From Pilatotrama ljubarskyi (taxonomy: Eukaryota; Basidiomycota; Agaricomycetes; Polyporales; Polyporaceae): DNA of 64,000 nt. This document shows positions 33,818-45,805 of this stretch, piece by piece. Made by a program: the position numbers and the translations under genes. The notes beneath the pieces were generated by a model, which had not been told where the DNA came from, did not search any database, and saw only the letters and a list, made by a program, of their open reading frames with translations. Every line of letters starts with the position of its first letter. Position 1 is the first letter of the stretch. The stretch lies in contig MU277670.1 in NCBI GenBank assembly GCA_022385805.1, positions 777,102 through 841,101 of the forward strand. The letters are read 5' to 3'.

Positions 33818-34596
33818 TCACTCCGGCGAGTCCGAACGCACCACGGCCTCGTAGTCCGGCGCAGGCTGGTATGGGGGCGGTGGTGGTCGCCATCGACGCG
33901 CTTCCAAAGCCCGACTGAGGCGTGCTATTCGTTCCCGCTCTTGTTCCTCCATCTCCCGCTCCAGCTGATGCCGATGTACGAGGGCAGCGATTCGGTCTCG
34001 CGGCGGCGTCCTGCGCCAGACGATGTAACAGCGTGCGAGTCCTACCAGGATGCCGAGCGCAATGACGCCTCCCAAAACCTCGAATGCGATCGCAATAGGC
34101 GGTTGGCCGCTCTGCGACTGTGCTGGGGCAGAATGAGGTGGGGACGTCGGTGCAGGGGGAGGAGGGAAATGATGTGTGAAGGGTGCGCCCGGGGTTGGGC
34201 TCCATGACGGATGCGGATGGGAACGATGCGCGGTCGGAGGGATGACGATGGAGTGTGGGCTTGACTTGGTTGCGCTCTCGCTTGTGGACCGACGGTCAGA
34301 GAGCGCCGTCTGGGTCGCGTCGTCCGTATCATCAGCCCCTGGTCGACGACTGGTGGCATGCGTTTCCTGCGCATCTCTCACAGTTGTGGTCGACTCCGCC
34401 TCTGAAGTGGAGGACGGCGCGGAGGTGGTAGAGAATGATGTATCCTTCTCAGCAGGAACGGCGCTAACAAGGCTACAGACAGCGTCAACGACCGATGGGC
34501 AAGGTGGGAGGAGGCGATCCAGAGAAGCGGTACTCACTGGACCCAGGTCGCGAGAGCGAAGAAGCAGATGAACCCCGGCCTCCAACTGAACCGCAT
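33818..34596 (-). CDS. Single-pass membrane protein with signal peptide and proline-rich tail, 237 aa
   Basis: Exon 1 34538-34596 encodes a signal peptide (MRFSWRPGFICFFALATW). A 65-nt intron (34473-34537) joins in frame to exon 2 33818-34472. The lumenal or extracellular part is Ser/Thr/Pro-rich, as in heavily O-glycosylated fungal wall sensors. The helix IAFEVLGGVIALGILVGLA is followed by RCYIVWRRTPPRDR. The cytosolic part has a charged helix (QLEREMEEQERERIARLSRAL) and ends with PPPPYQPAPDYE, a PPxY-type motif that could bind WW-domain ubiquitin ligases such as Rsp5. This architecture is common in basidiomycetes. Specific function unknown. Confidence 0.75.
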
Positions 34597-35232
34597 GTGC
34601 GTGCGTGCACCGCGTGCAAGCACGTCCGCCAGAGGCCCTAAGAAGGATGGCAAGCGAAAGGGAGATGTGCGGGGCTGGAACGAGACGACAGCAGCGTTAG
34701 AGTTGAGGAGGACCGCGACGAGGGGGGAGGCTGGGGCCAGGAGTCATGGCATGGAAGAGGGAAGAGGTGGTCGTTGCGGGGCGGAGGTTCTGTTTCCACA
34801 GGCCCTCGATGGCCCAGATATTGTCGCCGATACGCACCTAAAATACTGTGCGACTGCGCTCCGGAGCGCAAGCGTCGCTCCGCTCGCCGGGGCCCCTCTC
34901 ACGCTCCCGTGGCTGTGCTCGCCTACCAATATTGGCAGCCCCATCCCCACCCGCGTCTGAGTACTTTGTGTACTTCCTCTCTCTCTCGCGTGCGCACTGC
35001 TCGGTGTCCTCAAGCGGTCATCTATGTCCTTCCATATCTCCTTTTGTCGCTCTCATTCCACCGGTGTCTCCCCCGGACAAGTGACCCGTCTACACCTCAA
35101 CAATTCTGTGATCCCGGTTGACAGTTCAGCCCTGTCCGATAGTGCCCCCGCTCAGTTTGATCCACTGACCACGCCACGGGACACCTAGAGTCCTCTGCTG
35201 AATGCTCTCTGTACTTCAAGCCCTCATCGCCG
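34597..35232. other. Intergenic, promoter side of the membrane-protein gene
   Basis: 636 bp with short frames on both strands and no recognised product. It contains ACCAATATTGGCAG, an imperfect palindrome near 34925. Confidence 0.25.
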
Positions 35233-36731
35233 ATGCCTCAGGTGCAACAACTGACGGATTCCACTGTGCGGTACTGGTGCCCTGCAGGCCCGGTTCACTT
35301 GACAGCTTCTCATCCTTGTGGCCTGCGAGTCACGACCGTGGCGTCTCTCAAGTCGCCATCTGATGAGATGTCTACCGTATTAAGGTTCTTCTACTCTTCG
35401 GAACGTTCCAATCGCCAGTGACCCCACTCATTTTCCTAGGCGTCCAGGCTTCGGTCTGTAGTGTTCGTCGGTGGCATCCGACTTACCGTATGCACTCTCC
35501 AAACGCGTAAGATCAGTCATATAACACGGGCCCCTCTTCCTCCGCCTACGCCACCCATAATATCTGCGATGCAGCGTCGCCGACCCGGACCACCATATAG
35601 CACCGGAGAATCCACTCGTGACATCGTCCTTACCGTACTGGTGGCTCAACGACCCGGAGATCCTACCCTGACACTGGCGACACACCACGGTCTGGACACG
35701 CCTCGAGACGACCGTGATACGAACCGAGTCTACCTCCGTCGGAGCAACCGCTGTCTCCTCGAGGCTCGTGTCCTGCTCGAGGGTAGCGTCAGAGTCTCCC
35801 AACAACCCTGACTCTGATGACAGTATCGACCGCCCTCCGTCGTATGCAGCCGCTTGCCTACTGCGGCGTAGTCGTATTGAGCGACAGTCCCCGTACGCGC
35901 GCAGGTTGCTGCAGCAGCACTGTGCAGCCGTACGAGCACTGGCGATCCGTGCGGTGTAGGGACTGCTGCTGCTGCGCATAGGGCCACGTTCCAAGGCCGG
36001 TGCTGGTGTGTTCGCAGTACGCATAACATTGTTTCGTCCTCCGCTTGCGTTGATGGTATTGTCCCCGGGGGCAAATTCTCATTGAGCGCTATTGCACCGA
36101 CATCACGTCGTCGTGCCTGCACTGGACGCGGCTGCAGCGCGGAATCCAATCAGATGTACTGGACCCTGGACGCTGTCTGCACTCCGTCCGCGGTCGCGTT
36201 GATAACCGGGAGCTCCGTCCCCTTGGCGCGTCTCCTCGACAATGCGCAGCGATTCCCGAGCACCGTCTGCGATACTGGGATCACCACGCCAATCCAATCC
36301 CGGACGCCGCCCATCTCGCTGCAAGCTCGAGTATCACCCTGGTGAGTGATTCTCGACCTCCACTGGCCATCCTGGGCCGCCCTCTCTGATCATACCGCCC
36401 CGGAGTCAACGAGGCGCCCGCGAACCTGTTCGAATCCATTGCCGACCCTTTCAGGTTCTTTACCAAGCATTCTCACGACGAAGTGCGCACTCGCCGCCGC
36501 GTTGTCGCCCTATGCAGTACAGCGGACTCGGAGCACAGCTCTCCCAAGCGTCTGAAGCGTGGCATCGGGCGTGGAAGCGGGTATGTCCAGCTTCCCTCCG
36601 ATGCGGACATAGGGCAATTTTCTCCGAGTCGGCAAAGCTCGAGTCGGCTAGCAATTTCGAACATACAAACGGTGCAGCGTCCGACGAGCGGCCTTAAGTT
36701 GCCGGACGGCGTCCACTGCTGCGAACGCTAG
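35233..36731 (+). pseudogene. Probable decayed membrane-protein gene or genes
   Basis: Several coding-like pieces lie in different frames and I could not join them by normal introns. They are MPQVQQLTDSTVRYWCP (35233), a PENPLVTSSLPYWWLNDPEI stretch (about 35605-35665) that ends at a stop with no donor site, a SDDSIDRPPSYAAA tail ending 35959, and FESIADPFRFFTKHSHDEV through YVQLPSDADIGQF (about 36420-36731). The PPSYAAA tail resembles tails of single-pass membrane proteins in this window. The call could be wrong if unusual introns exist. Confidence 0.3.
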
Positions 36732-37082
36732 CGCTCAGCGCTCAGCCTGGATCTTGTAGTATTATATGTGCTCACTTTGATCAAAATCTACCGTCTCTCA
36801 CTCTACTCTAGGGGTGGAAGACTTCGTTGGATCTTAGAGCCTGTAGTGGCGGAAGTTGGAGACGAGAGGGGGTGAAGCCAGGGCGTCAAGAGGAGTGCTT
36901 ACCCGCTCATTGGACCACTTGTTCTCTCACCGCACGTTCAATCGGCGATTGCGATCACGAGGGGACAAGCAGGTTTGGGTTGTTACATATAAGTCACATC
37001 TTACATGGTGTAATCAGCTGCCCCACGCATGCAGCAGCAGGTCGAGCTGGAATAGATGTATCAGATAGACCACCGCAGTAAT

Positions 37083-37123
37083 CGCAGTAAGGTTAGAACT
37101 GGCCATGTTCTAACCTTACTGCG
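37083..37123. repeat. Perfect 17-bp inverted repeat (hairpin)
   Basis: CGCAGTAAGGTTAGAAC at 37083-37099 is followed by a 7-nt loop (TGGCCAT) and its exact complement at 37107-37123. A partial extra copy, CCGCAGTA, precedes it and a near match, ACTACCGCAG, follows. It lies 138 bp from the stop codon of the minus gene at 37261, on its downstream side, so it could act in 3' end formation. It could also be a remnant of a small inverted-repeat transposon. Confidence 0.6.
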
Positions 37124-37260
37124 GCCACTACCGCAGCCATGAATCGTCTAGCGGCCAAGATGTAAGTATATGATAGGGCACGTAAGTAAATCGTATGCAT
37201 GTGTAGTAAATATAACGACGGCAGATGGTAAGGAAAGAATTGGCCACAACGGCCAAGTAC

Positions 37261-38617
37261 CTAAGGAGCGTGGAGGAAATTGTCGAGGCTGGTTCGTGCC
37301 GCCAGTGCCCGCCTAGCACGTTGGTTGAGTTTGCCCGCAGGCAACACTCGGACGGTCACGGTCTCCAGCGTTTGTTCAAGTGAGGGCGTGCGACGGATGG
37401 TTGTAATCGCAGGCGGTATGGGCGCGGCATCGCGATGTGGGTATGGGCGCCGGATGACAGTCTTCGGGGGCGTAGGTGGAACACGCGAAGCAGGGAGGTG
37501 AGTCGGCTTCGAGCGGGGGTCTGGTTTGTCCCGCGCCGCTGACGTCTTGAGGACTTTAGGAGGGTCGATGAAGTACTTATCACGGCCATCAGCGATGGAT
37601 ATGACGCGACCGCTTCCGTCAGAGGTGAAGGTTTGTGGATGGGATTCAGAATCGGTCGCGGCATCCCATGTTAAAGAGGATACAGCGGCAGGGATGGTGG
37701 GGGAGGGAAGAGCTGCAGGAGGGGCAACGTCAATTTGTGCCTGACAAAGGTCCTGTTGACACGTGAGGCGTTAGAACATCTGGCTAAGTCACTGAAGCAT
37801 TTGAGCATGCGCACCTGCGCGTGACAGCGACGATGTTGTCGTTTTCCGCCACGGGAACCTCTGTGGGGGGTCTCGGCCTTCTCCGACACAGATGCAGGAG
37901 CAGGTGTCGGTGCAACCACGACGGGAGGTACAGGACGTATAGATCGGGCGATGCGGTGTACTCGGTACAGAGTGGGGACGAGGAGATCGGGCACGCACGA
38001 AACCGGGCGACATACACACGAAGTCTCCGCGAGCAATCCGAGCGAGTAAAACGACCACGGCGAGTCCATACGCTGCACATCCACGGCAGAGGCCACATGA
38101 TGGAAGGCGATGCAGGCAAGGATAGCGAAGCCAAGAGACATCCAGTAGAGGGCAGCTAGGTAGCCAGAGACGACCAGGAAGTGAAGGAAGTATTCAGACC
38201 AGCTAGCAGAGGGTGTGAGAAGAGGCGGCTGGAGGGACCGCTCTTGATTGACCCTGGGAGGAGGAGCAAGAGCAAGCGCAGTGACCACCAGCTTAGCTGT
38301 GGCGGGTGCAGAGGGATCCCAGTCGGAGTGTACAGCTGGGGAGTACACGAGATCGACGCAGGAACCGTACTGATCCCAGTTGTCGGAAGGTGTTGATCGG
38401 TGGACATGTAATGGAGTGCCCGTGTGTAGAGACAGTGATGCAAAGGAGTGAGCCGTGGAAGGAGTGACCTCAAGGAGTGGAAGGTGCAAACGAGTGACAA
38501 TGGGCGCGAGATAGATCACGGAAATGTCGGAGAACGCTCAAAGGAGGAGCGCGGCGATGAGGGCGATAGGGTGGATTAACATATATGAAAGTGGGGGGGA
38601 GGTAAAGTGGCAGACAT
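37261..38617 (-). CDS. Membrane protein of unknown function, about 416 aa
   Basis: Exon 2 37815-38536 and exon 3 37261-37752 are joined by a clear 62-nt intron. The 5' end is ambiguous. An ATG at 38617 with a 44-nt intron (38537-38580, weak donor GTTAAT) gives an open 416-aa frame. Alternatively, an ATG at 38582 would start a signal-peptide-like MLIHPIALIAALLL but hits an in-frame TGA at 38538-38540. The protein has a Ser/Thr/Pro-rich N-terminal half, then two close hydrophobic segments (YFLHFLVVSGYLAALYWM and LGFAILACIAFHHVASA). A basic, Pro-rich tail follows with VISIADGRDKYFID, TVIRRPYPHRD and LEQTLETVTVRVLP. I do not recognise the family. Confidence 0.55.
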
Positions 38618-38725
38618 GATGATGGTTTGGTACAAGGAGAGGAGGTCAAGGCGGGCGGGCTTTTATGGCTCTGGAGGCGGGATTGGACCGAACACGGAAC
38701 AAACAGACGCGTCGCGTCTCTCGGA

Positions 38726-39046
38726 TCACGTGTAAATCAGCAAACTCTGGAGAGTAGCTGCTCGTACCGTATATGGAAAGTTCTGTAGTTCGTCACATCG
38801 TCAGCCTCTACAACCACGATCATCCAGGCGAAGCTTACGCACTGTGTTCCCCGCGGAGCCGAAGTAGGTAACATATCGGTAAACAAGCCTGTCAGCCGCT
38901 CCTTCTGGACAGCCAGACCAGCCGCTAGTGCGCTGATTCTTGGTAGGCTGGGCCTCAGGCTCACCGCCACTGGAAGAAGCATAAACATCTCTCTTTGGCG
39001 TCCAACTCGGTCCCGGCACCCGGCGGAGCTGGTAGGAAATCGGCAT
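38726..39046 (-). CDS. Small hypothetical protein, about 85 aa
   Basis: The ATG at 39046 opens MPISYQLRRVPGPSWTPK..., with VYRYVTYFGSAGNT before a donor GTGCGT. An acceptor about 63 nt later continues NFPYTVRAATL to a TGA at 38726. No domain recognised. It could be a 3' fragment of an older gene or chance coding potential. Confidence 0.25.
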
Positions 39047-40114
39047 GTGCTTCTGTTGCGCCTCGCAGACCTTTGTGTCGGAGTGAACATGTTCATGGCC
39101 GTGGCGAGCACTTCAGTTCACATCATTTGCAATGATGAGCCCTGTTCGCAGGATACATCAGCCCCCACAGACACTGATCTTGATGCTTAACTATCAATGA
39201 GCATGGTGGGCCAACGCCGAGACCGCAGTTTCTAGCCCCAACATGGAAGAAACGATCCCATGTATAGTACGAGTCTATACGGCACAACCGCGTCTCTCCC
39301 CCAATCTATCTTGGGCTGCGTAGTGCATTAACCACCAGCGTGATTTTTTGACGGGTCATAACTTGCAGCTGTATCATCGCGTGCGTTTCGTGCTTCAAAA
39401 GATCTGATCAGCATGCATTCAGACAAGCGGGCGGTTGCTCGTATACTGTGCAGTACCTTCGGAAATGCTGGAGTGCGGATCGTTGGGCATGTCACCATTA
39501 GCATTACGACGCAGCACTGCGGTGAGAACAGATCCTCCTGCCGCGGCTGGGCAAGCCTGGCGCTCCGAAAGCTTGCGCATAAGTGTTGAAGTGAAAGCTT
39601 TGAGAATGCATGAAGCGGCAGGCACCCGTGTAATGTGCTCGGTCAGCAGCCCGTAGTGCTGTTGGCTGCCTTACGGCGGAATCGTGAGCAACACTTGGAT
39701 GACTACAATGCATGACCAGGGTGACATGGGATTGGCTTACTACGTTAGCCAACGCTCTATAATTGGCGTCTATACGCGCATTCGCTGAAAATCATAGGGC
39801 GCAGGTTCACAACGCCCCTGCACTGGTCGTCGAGGAGTCCACAGGCCGCCGGCGCGCCGCCACTGGGAAGCGGAGGCGCCCGGAGGCCGCGTGATTACGT
39901 GAGAGAGCGGGGAGAGGGAGAGCTGATTTTCCGACGCACTCCTGTGGCCTGAGCCGGAACCGCCTTCAGGATGTTTCCTGCACCTGCGCCGGCCCACCGC
40001 GCTCTCCATTATATACCGTCTCTTCCCTCGCCGGCCGCTGTTACTCCCCCTTGAATTCCTACCGCCCCCGAGAGGCCATATCTGTCCCGACGTACCCGCA
40101 GGACTTCTGCCGAA
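39047..40114. other. 1.07-kb intergenic region upstream of RIB1
   Basis: No supported gene. A minus frame near 39419-39622 lacks an ATG start and any motif. The last 110 bp holds the RIB1 core promoter. Confidence 0.3.
40009..40015 (+). promoter_or_regulatory. TATA box TTATATA upstream of RIB1
   Basis: TTATATA lies about 105 bp before the ATG at 40115, followed by a pyrimidine-rich stretch, as in many fungal promoters. Confidence 0.5.
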
Positions 40115-41602
40115 ATGCACCACCACAACGACGATCATTCGTGCATAGAGGACTCGCTCGCAGATCTCGCTCTGCTGGATATGCTTACTGCACCGGCACC
40201 GCCCTCCCCCGCGGACCTGAAGAAGAAGCATGCCTACAAGCGCAGAGACGCCGACCTGGACCCCCTGCTTCTCGCAGCCGCCGCCTCATACGGACATGTC
40301 ACCCGCAACCATTACGCGCATGACTTCTTCCCCGCCGTTGGCGATCCCCGTGCGGAGGGTGCGTACGACTGGACCAAGTGGCAACCTGAAGACCCGTCCG
40401 CCCGGCATGAACGGAAGCCCCGTCTCAAGTACGTGAGCAGGCAGGCGCCGCGTTCTCAGAGAGCGAAGCAGGAGGGGAAGGAAAATGACTCCACGGGGTC
40501 GACCGGCGGGCCTTTGCAGTGCGCGAACAACCTCCCATTGCCCTCATCGAAGCCATCGTCTCCCAATGCCGCACCTTCCTCCTCAAGCCCTGCTTCCGTT
40601 GCTCCCGCTAGCCTCCTTCCCCCCAGTGCGGAGCTGGAGGTGAAGTGCATGGCCCGCACGCGAGTCCCAACTCCCCACGGCCCTGTCTTCCTGCATCTAT
40701 ACCACAACACTAGAGACAGTAAGGAGCATCTCGCCATCGTCGTCGATCCCGCGCAGCTCCAGGATACCCCTTCCGTCGCTCCGCCCATCCGTAGCCGCTC
40801 TCTAGACGCTGTATGGTCCGATTCCGAGACCGAGATGGACCGCATCACGCGAGGAGCGTATGTCGGCCGTCTGTCACAAAATTCGCAGATCCCTTCCCGG
40901 CCCGCGGACCAGCGGAGAGACCCGCCCAGTTTAGACACCATCCCCTCACCTCTCGTCCGCATACACTCCGAATGCTTCACTGGGGAAACCATCGGAAGCA
41001 TGCGATGCGATTGCGGCGAGCAGCTGGACGAGGCCATCCGCCAGATATCACAGCCCCTCACCATTCCATCCCCTACGGATCCTTCACGAACCATAAGAAT
41101 TCCCGGTCGCGGGGCCGTCATATACCTACGCCAGGAAGGTCGGGGCATCGGTCTACTCTCGAAGATCCGCGCCTACAACCTACAAGACCTCGGTCACGAC
41201 ACCGTCACGGCAAACCTCATGCTTGGACACAAGGCGGACGAGCGCGGGTACGCCATCGCTGGAGCGATCCTCCGCGACCTCGGCTTGGGTGCCGACGGCT
41301 CAGAGGGTGTTCGCTTGTTGACGAACAACCCAGACAAGATGCAGGCGCTGGAGAAGGAGGGTATCCGAATTGTCGAGCGCGTTCCGATGGTACCCCGGTC
41401 GTGGCAGCGTCGGCAGCATTCCAAGCTCGGTGCGGACCTCGTCGGAGTCCATGTGCACGACACTGACGAGGAGAGGGAGAAGGGCGTCACTATGATTGGG
41501 ACGGGAGAGGTGTACGGGGAGGATTTGGACAAGTATCTGCGGACGAAGGTCTTGCGCATGGGGCATATGCTTCCTCTGCTTTCAGACCCCTCGGAGATAT
41601 AG
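40115..41602 (+). CDS. RIB1: GTP cyclohydrolase II (riboflavin synthesis), 495 aa, intronless
   Basis: It catalyses the first committed step of riboflavin synthesis, converting GTP to 2,5-diamino-6-ribosylamino-pyrimidinone phosphate, formate and pyrophosphate. The catalytic domain spans about residues 180-470. [15 protein letters not shown] followed by RCDCGEQL (from about residue 281) gives the three zinc-binding cysteines. [11 protein letters not shown] (about 336) and [12 protein letters not shown], then [13 protein letters not shown] are the usual conserved blocks. The N-terminal 180 residues are a disordered, Ser/Pro-rich extension, so the protein is longer than the yeast enzyme as I recall it (about 345). 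There is no intron, unlike nearly all neighbours. Confidence 0.95.
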   Translation: MHHHNDDHSCIEDSLADLALLDMLTAPAPPSPADLKKKHAYKRRDADLDPLLLAAAASYGHVTRNHYAHDFFPAVGDPRAEGAYDWTKWQPEDPSARHERKPRLKYVSRQAPRSQRAKQEGKENDSTGSTGGPLQCANNLPLPSSKPSSPNAAPSSSSPASVAPASLLPPSAELEVKCMARTRVPTPHGPVFLHLYHNTRDSKEHLAIVVDPAQLQDTPSVAPPIRSRSLDAVWSDSETEMDRITRGAYVGRLSQNSQIPSRPADQRRDPPSLDTIPSPLVRIHSECFTGETIGSMRCDCGEQLDEAIRQISQPLTIPSPTDPSRTIRIPGRGAVIYLRQEGRGIGLLSKIRAYNLQDLGHDTVTANLMLGHKADERGYAIAGAILRDLGLGADGSEGVRLLTNNPDKMQALEKEGIRIVERVPMVPRSWQRRQHSKLGADLVGVHVHDTDEEREKGVTMIGTGEVYGEDLDKYLRTKVLRMGHMLPLLSDPSEI

Positions 41603-41874
41603 AATGGCTGGTAATTTATGATTTGGGTGTACGTCGTAGTGTAATAAACAAATGTACTCCGCCTGTATGCTTCACCCACAAGATCGCGAGTACTGACTGA
41701 GTGGAGGACGCGGAGGGTGTAAGTGGACGTGCCGCTGCCCGAAATGCGATGCCGGCGGCCAGACCCCTTGGGCGCTTCGCACTCTTCACCGGGCCCAGTT
41801 GCCACCTGCCTCGGGGCAACTCGACTCTTCGACTCTCATCCTCACCTCGCACTGGGCGACGTCCTCCCGCACCC

Positions 41875-44147
41875 ATGTCCTTGATTGACCCTCTCGCCGT
41901 GCCCAACTTCCCCCAAGACGAGCCGCCATGGCCGACAACGCCGCACAGTCCCAACGAGCCTATACCCAACTTGCCTCGACCCTCGCCTAATCACCCCGAG
42001 TCCCGTGGGCCTCCTTCCGGTCTGTATGGGAAGGTGCCGCAAATATACGGACAGCCTGAACCGGGACTCATTTCGCCTCGCGTTACTACGTCGTCCAACG
42101 GGGTGCCGTTCGAGAGAAGGGAGCCGTACTTGCGCGTGAGGATCACGTCGCTGGACAGGAACAGGCGCGACGTCCTCATCCGGTTCGATGCGCAGGTGCG
42201 GACGATTCCACTGACACCCCAGCGTCCTTGTCTAACGTACGCTGCTCTACGCTCGCGCTCGCGCGCCCGTAATGTTACGTGATAGACGAACCTGTCAAAC
42301 TTCACCGGCACGACGTACCGCAACGTCTCGCGCTCCTACGTCGAGTTCCAGCAGTTTTACGAGGCCATCATTCAGAACAACCCGCAGACGATCGTGCCTG
42401 CTCTTCCGCTCGCGCGCACCTCCGCGCCAACGGACGAGGAGGACGACCGGCTCGTGAAGATCATGCTCCAGCGCTGGCTCACGCGCATCTGCGAGGACCC
42501 CATCCTGATACACGAAGAGGAGCTCCGGTCGTTCATCGAGAGCGACTTTGGGTATCAGCCGACGCCGAACACGCGCAAGAAGGCCTCGGGAGGGTTCAGC
42601 CTCATTCGCCGAGGCGTGCCGGATGAGGATGAAGAACTCCAGCGGGCGCGGTTCGAGCTGACGAAACTGGAGGCCCAGTTCTTCGACGCCGCGAAGGCTA
42701 TCGATAAGTTGGCTCGCGCGAGGAAATGTATGTGTGTCTGACCACTGCTTGTTCATGCTGAATCCGAACATTTGAAACCCAGCTGCCGCCGCCGTCAAGG
42801 CTGAAATGGGCAACAAGCTGGTCAACGTTTCCTCCACGGAAGCCCACCCACCGCTCGGCAACGCCCTGCAGAAGATGGGTCGGACATATCATAGCCTCGC
42901 AGACCTTGACCAGGCCCAGGGGATCAGTGAATGCGTTATCATCGGTGATTCTCTGGGTTACCAGGGATTGAACGCACGATCCGCAAAGGAGACATTGCAG
43001 CAGCGCACCGCCGTTCTGGAAGAGTACCAGGCAGCCGTGAAGGCGACTATTTCCAAGAGGCGGAACATGGAGCGCTTAAAGGCTAGTAGCAATATCAGCC
43101 CTCAGCGTGTGGACGAAGCTCTGGAAGAAATGGAAGAGGTCGGAATTCATGGTTTCCTCGAGTCCAGGACCTTGGCTGACTTATCTGTTACAGGCCAACA
43201 AGTACGAGCAGATCCTTGCTCGAAGGGCCGAAGGCATCTCGCAGAATCTTCACAGGGCACTGGACCGACACAAGCGCCTCGTCACTGAGGACGTCACTGC
43301 AGCTCTTGTCGAGCACGTCCGATCAACTATTGTGTACGAGCGGCAGCATCTTCGCGAGCTGGAGGCGTTGAGGCCAGAAGTGAGCAACGCCAACAAGAAG
43401 CACATACCACAGAAGCCCGTCAGCGCGCCTCGCCCTTCCTACATTCCACCGCTGGAGGACTTCTCCTCCAAGCCGCCAATCCCTCGTCCTGCGTCAGGAC
43501 CTCCTTCGAACGCCCCCCGCCCCCCTGCCCCGAGCGTGCCTCCGCTGAGCGCTTCCACCTTTGTCAATGGCCCGTCTCAAGGACCTCTGTCATCCGTGGG
43601 TGCGCCTTCTCCTGTACGAGCGCCGCTTCCCCCTCAATCGCCTGGAGCGGGACCGTCATCCACTCCCTCCCCGTCACGATCCTCATTCGCCCCTCCGCTC
43701 ATGGACGGTCCTCCGCTGGGAGGACGTCTCGTGGACGGTACGAAGTCTATGTTCGTCAAACCTCCATCGTCGCCACTTGCTTCTTCCGCTGTCTCGACAC
43801 CGACCCGGAGCGCATCTGCCCTCCCTCCTGCACCTCAGTCACCAACGCCTCAAACTCAGGCCGCTTCCAAGGGACCGCTCGATCCCCTTTCCGCGCCGTC
43901 TTCCGGCCCGCCCTTGGCTACCGCCCCTGCAGCCCCTCACCCCTTGGCGGCATCTGCGTATGTTCCGTCCTCGAACTCGCCCCCTGCCAACGGGCGCTCC
44001 AACTCTGTGTCCGGTTCCCTGCATAACGACCTCGACCCACTGGGTATGGCGAAGCCTGTCAACATGTCCGCGTCCGTGCGGGTGCAACCAACGAGGCCGA
44101 GACTGGACGCGCGGGAGGCTGCGAGCAAGCTTGCCAACATGTTCTAA
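41875..44147 (+). CDS. VPS17: Vps17-type retromer sorting nexin (PX-BAR)
   Basis: Exons are 41875-42195, 42286-42727, 42783-43138 and 43194-44147; introns 90, 55 and 55 nt. The start MSLIDPLAVPNF was chosen as the first in-frame ATG after a GTG-initiated upstream frame. The N-terminus is Pro-rich. The PX domain (about residues 80-200) shows YLRVRITSLDRNRRD, YRNVSRSYVEFQQFYEAI, PALPLARTSAPTDEEDDRLV and LQRWLTRICEDPIL. The BAR-like coiled coil follows (ARFELTKLEAQFFDAAKAID, MGNKLVNVSSTEAHPPLG, LNARSAKETLQQRT, ERLKASSNISPQRVDEAL). The C-terminal 250 residues are Pro/Ser-rich and disordered, ending ARLDAREAASKLANMF-like. Vps17 pairs with Vps5 and coats endosomal tubules for recycling to the Golgi. 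Confidence 0.9.
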
Positions 44148-44277
44148 ATGCAGGAATTTCACCTGTACGGTACAGGATTCCTTCCTACGACATGTCTCGC
44201 GACCGTCAGCAGGGACGCGTACTACCACATGATATCCATTCGCATAGTTTTTTGTGCACAGGATGGGACGGGTATAC

Positions 44278-45805
44278 TCATGTTTGTACAACAAGAGAGG
44301 GCTGAGCCACCGCGTGGGAGGCGTTAATCAAGTGGAATCGTTCCTGTCGACCATAGACGAACTTCCATCGCCCGTCGTCGCCATCCCAGTAAGCGTTCTC
44401 TTCGACTCTGAATCTAAGCGTCTCATTCCGCTCGGGCACGAACGAGTAAGCGTAAAGCTCGATGCTGTAGTAAGAGTTGGGCAGGATTCGCAGCTCGCCT
44501 AGAACGGGAACGCAGTCCGGAAGGTTGGTAAAGCCTAGCAGTGTCTCGAGTATGAGTGTGACGGCGAGACCGAAGAGAACATGCTACTTACCTATGACAG
44601 CGCCTGCAGAATGTCCCCAGTCGCCGATAGGATGTGAGTACACCTGGCCTTCTATACCTTCTGCCTTCATCTGAGCGAGACTTTGCTTCAGTACCTCGTT
44701 GCCGGTCTTTCCCGCCTTCATTTTCTCGAGAACAATGTCTTGCATTCGGTTCGCCCTCTTCAAGCCCTCCTTTAGGCCTGCAGGGGCGTCTGTTTCGCCC
44801 TCTGACGTCCGCAGGACATAGGCCATATGCTGCACATCAGTGTTGAGGCCCATCGCGGTGATTCCGAAGTCGACGTGAAGGAGGTCGCCTTCCTTGATGA
44901 TGTCCTTCGTGCCCGCCCAGCCGGGGAACGACTCGGGGGTGATGACAGAAACGCGGGGGTGGTTCCAGGTGGTCACGTTGAGGAGAAGCATCTTCTCTCT
45001 GTACCACCATTCCACGTCCTGTTCGAGCACGTCAGCACATGGCCTTTCATGCACCTTAGTGTGCATAGGCTACTGACCTCGGTCGTTGTGACACTGGGCG
45101 TTATGACACGCTCGCTGAATGCCTCCTCGATGAGGGCCCAGGTTGTCTCTTGCAAGTCGCGGTAGTACTGCAACTGCCCTGGGACACGCGTGGCGACGTA
45201 TTCGATGCCCAGCATCGGCTCATTAACCGTACGCTCCATCCACCGCTCACCGAGCTCTTCAGCAAGAGCTTCATACTCGCCGACATGCAGCCCGCCGCCG
45301 AACGCGACGTCCTTGTCCGTATTGAGCGCGATGCGCTGCGGATTGTACGCTACGAGGACCTCCAGGAGCTCCGGCCAGACTGTTCCGGTATTATCCACCC
45401 ATCTCAGTGGGTTGGGCTGGCCGGCGAGCGAGGAGGTATTGGTGTGAAAGAGAAGGACCGTCCGGCGGTGCGGAGCGTACTCGGTGGCGCCTTTCACGGA
45501 CCACCAGATGGTATCCTCAGCGTATTCACGCTCGCTTATCTGTGCAAGAGAGCACTGTCAGCTTCCATCATACTAACAACGTGCACTTGTGGACTGACGA
45601 GCCATGCATGGATTCTGTATTTGCTCAATAGTGCAGGGATGCCAGCCAGGCGCTCATTGCGCCAGCCGTCCTGTATCGCTGCCTGTTCGCGGAGCGAAGG
45701 CAACCGGCGGTATGAGGCGGGGTGAGACGGATGCAGCTGCGCAGATGTGAAATTGAGGAACAAGACTGCCAATACGAACGACAGCGAGGTGTATCCGCCG
45801 AACAT
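44278..45805 (-). CDS. Secreted peptidase M24 (Xaa-Pro aminopeptidase-like), 450 aa
   Basis: Exons are 45599-45805, 45078-45539, 44592-45018 and 44278-44534; introns 57-59 nt; 451 codons. The start at 45805 gives a signal peptide, MFGGYTSLSFVLAVLFLNFTSA. Residues about 35-220 form the creatinase-like N-terminal domain. The C-terminal pita-bread fold has LLHVDFGI and NTDVQHM (metal-binding Asp pair), YSHPIGDWGHSAG (His region) and YYSIELYAY (Glu). The last metal-binding Glu is not obvious in the C-terminal segment, so full activity is uncertain. The family removes N-terminal residues next to proline. This copy is probably extracellular or in the secretory pathway. Confidence 0.85.

Noticed and set aside
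35428..36024. 198-codon minus-strand frame
   Set aside because: It is antisense to several plus-strand pieces that look more like protein, has no recognisable motif, and sits in GC-rich DNA where long antisense frames are frequent.
40456..41148. Minus-strand frame of 230 codons inside RIB1
   Set aside because: It is the complement of the confidently identified GTP cyclohydrolase II coding sequence.
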